From NCBI GenBank assembly GCA_021199695.1, contig JAJQHP010000217.1, positions 1-5,365 of the forward strand: a DNA stretch of 5,365 nt, written 5' to 3'. Under the pieces are notes generated by a model. It worked only from the letters and a program-made list of their open reading frames with translations. It had not been told where the DNA came from and did not search any database. Of the stretch, positions 4,545-5,365 are shown one piece after another. Source of the DNA: Clostridiales bacterium. GTDB taxonomy: Bacteria; Bacillota; Clostridia; Oscillospirales; Oscillospiraceae. Position numbers and translations under genes: made by a program. Position 1 is the stretch's first letter. Each line of letters begins with the position of its first letter.

Positions 4545-5255
4545 ATGCTGAGCATTGCGGTGTGTGACGATAATCAGGCGTTTTTGCCGGAAATAAAGGC
4601 TATGCTGCAGAGGGACGAGCGGGTGGACACGATCCTGCTCTACAGCCAGCCGGATCTTTTGTGCGCCGACGTGTCCTGTGGGCAGACAAGCCCTGACGCT
4701 GTGCTGATGGACATTGATTTTCAGGGGAAAGAGAACGGATTGTACTTTGCGCGGAAGCTTTACCGGATCGCGCCGGACCTCCCGGTGATCTACATGACTG
4801 GGTACAGCGACCGTTATGCGCAGCTCGTTTTCCTGACGGATGCGAATTTGGCGGGGTACATGACAAAACCCGTCAGCGAGAGCATCCTCAGCCAGTACCT
4901 GGACAAGATCGCGGAGAGATGCGCCGTGGAAAGTTTTTTTACATTCGCAGCCCGGGGAAAAGAATGCAATATTCTTGCAGAGCAGATTCTCTATCTGGAG
5001 AGCAAAAACCACGCGGTCGCCATTCACACGGACTGCGGAGAGTATCTTGTCTATGAAAAGCTGTCCAGCCTTGCGGAGAGATTGCCCTCCTTTTTTGTCC
5101 AGTGCCACAAGAGCTTTCTGGTCAACATGAAGCGGATCGCCCAGCTGAGTACGGGGTGCATCGTGATGTCCGACCATTCCTCCATACCGATCAGCAAGAG
5201 CCGTCAGGCACAGACCAGGACCGCTTTCCTTCAACACGTGTGGGGGACCCTGTAA
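4545..5255 (+). CDS. LytTR-family response regulator (AgrA/LytR type)
   Basis: The 236-residue product has an N-terminal receiver domain (about 1-125) and a C-terminal LytTR DNA-binding domain (about 131-232). Receiver residues visible are the acidic pair Asp8-Asp9, the phospho-acceptor Asp56 in LMDIDF, Thr85 in YMTGYSD and Lys108-Pro109. LytTR signatures are ILYLESKNHAVAIHT (148-162), the FVQCHKSFLVNMKRI block (184-198) and ISKSR near the end. Such proteins are phosphorylated by a sensor kinase and bind promoters as dimers on direct repeats. No kinase gene lies in the window, so it looks like an orphan unless one follows. ATG 4545 is the only plausible start: the mRNA starts near 4517 and GGGAGGGG (4527-4534) lies 10 bases upstream, rather long. 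Third positions are less GC-biased than in hflX, hinting at a different history. Confidence 0.93.
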   Translation: MLSIAVCDDNQAFLPEIKAMLQRDERVDTILLYSQPDLLCADVSCGQTSPDAVLMDIDFQGKENGLYFARKLYRIAPDLPVIYMTGYSDRYAQLVFLTDANLAGYMTKPVSESILSQYLDKIAERCAVESFFTFAARGKECNILAEQILYLESKNHAVAIHTDCGEYLVYEKLSSLAERLPSFFVQCHKSFLVNMKRIAQLSTGCIVMSDHSSIPISKSRQAQTRTAFLQHVWGTL

Positions 5256-5268
5256 CAGAATAACAGAG
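5253..5268 (+). repeat. 8-base tandem repeat at the regulator stop codon
   Basis: TAACAGAA (5253-5260, containing the stop) is followed by TAACAGAG (5261-5268), seven of eight identical. Possibly a slippage product; no function is implied. Confidence 0.3.
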
Positions 5269-5282
5269 CGGTAAACGCATAG

Positions 5283-5314
5283 GAGCGGGGCCCGGCTTTT
5301 GCCGGACTCCGCTC
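5283..5314. other. strong hairpin after the LytTR regulator
   Basis: GAGCGGGG (5283-5290) pairs with CTCCGCTC (5307-5314), including one G-U pair. One mismatch follows, then CCGGC/GCCGG (5292-5296 with 5301-5305) around a TTTT loop. No T run follows directly, so alone it is not a typical terminator, but it may stabilise the mRNA end. Confidence 0.6.
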
Positions 5315-5358
5315 AGCGTGTCAAAAATCCTTTTTGCCACGCTGAGTACGATTTTTGA
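5312..5358 (+). terminator. probable terminator region with overlapping inverted repeats
   Basis: CTCAGCGTG (5312-5320) pairs perfectly with CACGCTGAG (5338-5346). Inside, CAAAAA (5322-5327) pairs with TTTTTG (5331-5336). TTTTT follows at 5352-5356, five bases past the stem, which is somewhat far. In addition TCAAAAATC (5321-5329) is a perfect 9-bp complement of GATTTTTGA (5350-5358), an alternative fold that excludes the first. The element may continue beyond the window. Confidence 0.5.
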
Positions 5359-5365
5359 ACTTTGA

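Noticed and set aside
4338..5237. 299-residue open frame on the minus strand
   Set aside because: It lies antisense to the LytTR regulator, whose receiver and DNA-binding motifs are clear.
1..5365. CRISPR arrays, tRNA or rRNA genes, integrases or transposases
   Set aside because: None were seen on either strand. The repeats present are too short and too few for an array, and no open frame shows recombinase motifs.

Overview
The window reads as chromosomal DNA from a GC-rich anaerobic member of the Clostridia, most likely Oscillospiraceae (Flavonifractor/Lawsonibacter-like). That placement is an inference. It rests on the AddA-type nuclease end, the four-cysteine L31 protein, a TIGR04076-type small protein, a LytTR regulator, strong GGAGG ribosome binding sites, and an intergenic CTCCCTCA palindromic repeat of a kind I recall from these genomes. 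No phage, transposase, CRISPR, tRNA or rRNA signal is visible.

Layout. Bases 1-219 are the C-terminal end of addA (helicase/nuclease subunit). A promoter at 257-285 drives rpmE (357-557), which ends at a strong intrinsic terminator (568-597). Bases 601-767 hold no gene. They contain a GCGAATTCGC palindrome and a compact repeat (643-716) with two alternative folds. A good extended -10 promoter (768-796) then opens a four-gene same-strand cluster: a flavin-reductase-like protein (829-1335), the ribosome-splitting GTPase hflX (1391-2704), a YigZ/IMPACT family protein (2707-3351) and a hotdog acyl-CoA thioesterase (3373-3804). Gaps inside the cluster are short and no terminator lies between the genes, so it probably acts as one operon, closed by a terminator at 3878-3923 that looks able to work in both directions. 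Bases 3924-4029 carry only hairpins.

The right part is a divergent pair with a different base composition (less GC-biased third positions). A TIGR04076-like small protein lies on the minus strand (4030-4341) and a LytTR-family response regulator on the plus strand (4545-5255). Each has its own recognisable sigma-A promoter in the 203-base shared intergenic region. That region also holds short tandem repeats placed on the regulator's promoter, which are candidates for autoregulation. After the regulator comes a dense set of overlapping inverted repeats running to the window end.

How the genes work together. rpmE, hflX and yigZ are linked to the ribosome or translation, whereas the flavin reductase-like and thioesterase genes are generic metabolic or detoxification functions. 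The regulator has no histidine kinase beside it in this window, so its signal and targets are unknown. I found no clear evidence of a wholly new system. The best leads are the hflX-yigZ coupling, the divergent regulator/TIGR04076 region and the two structured intergenic elements.
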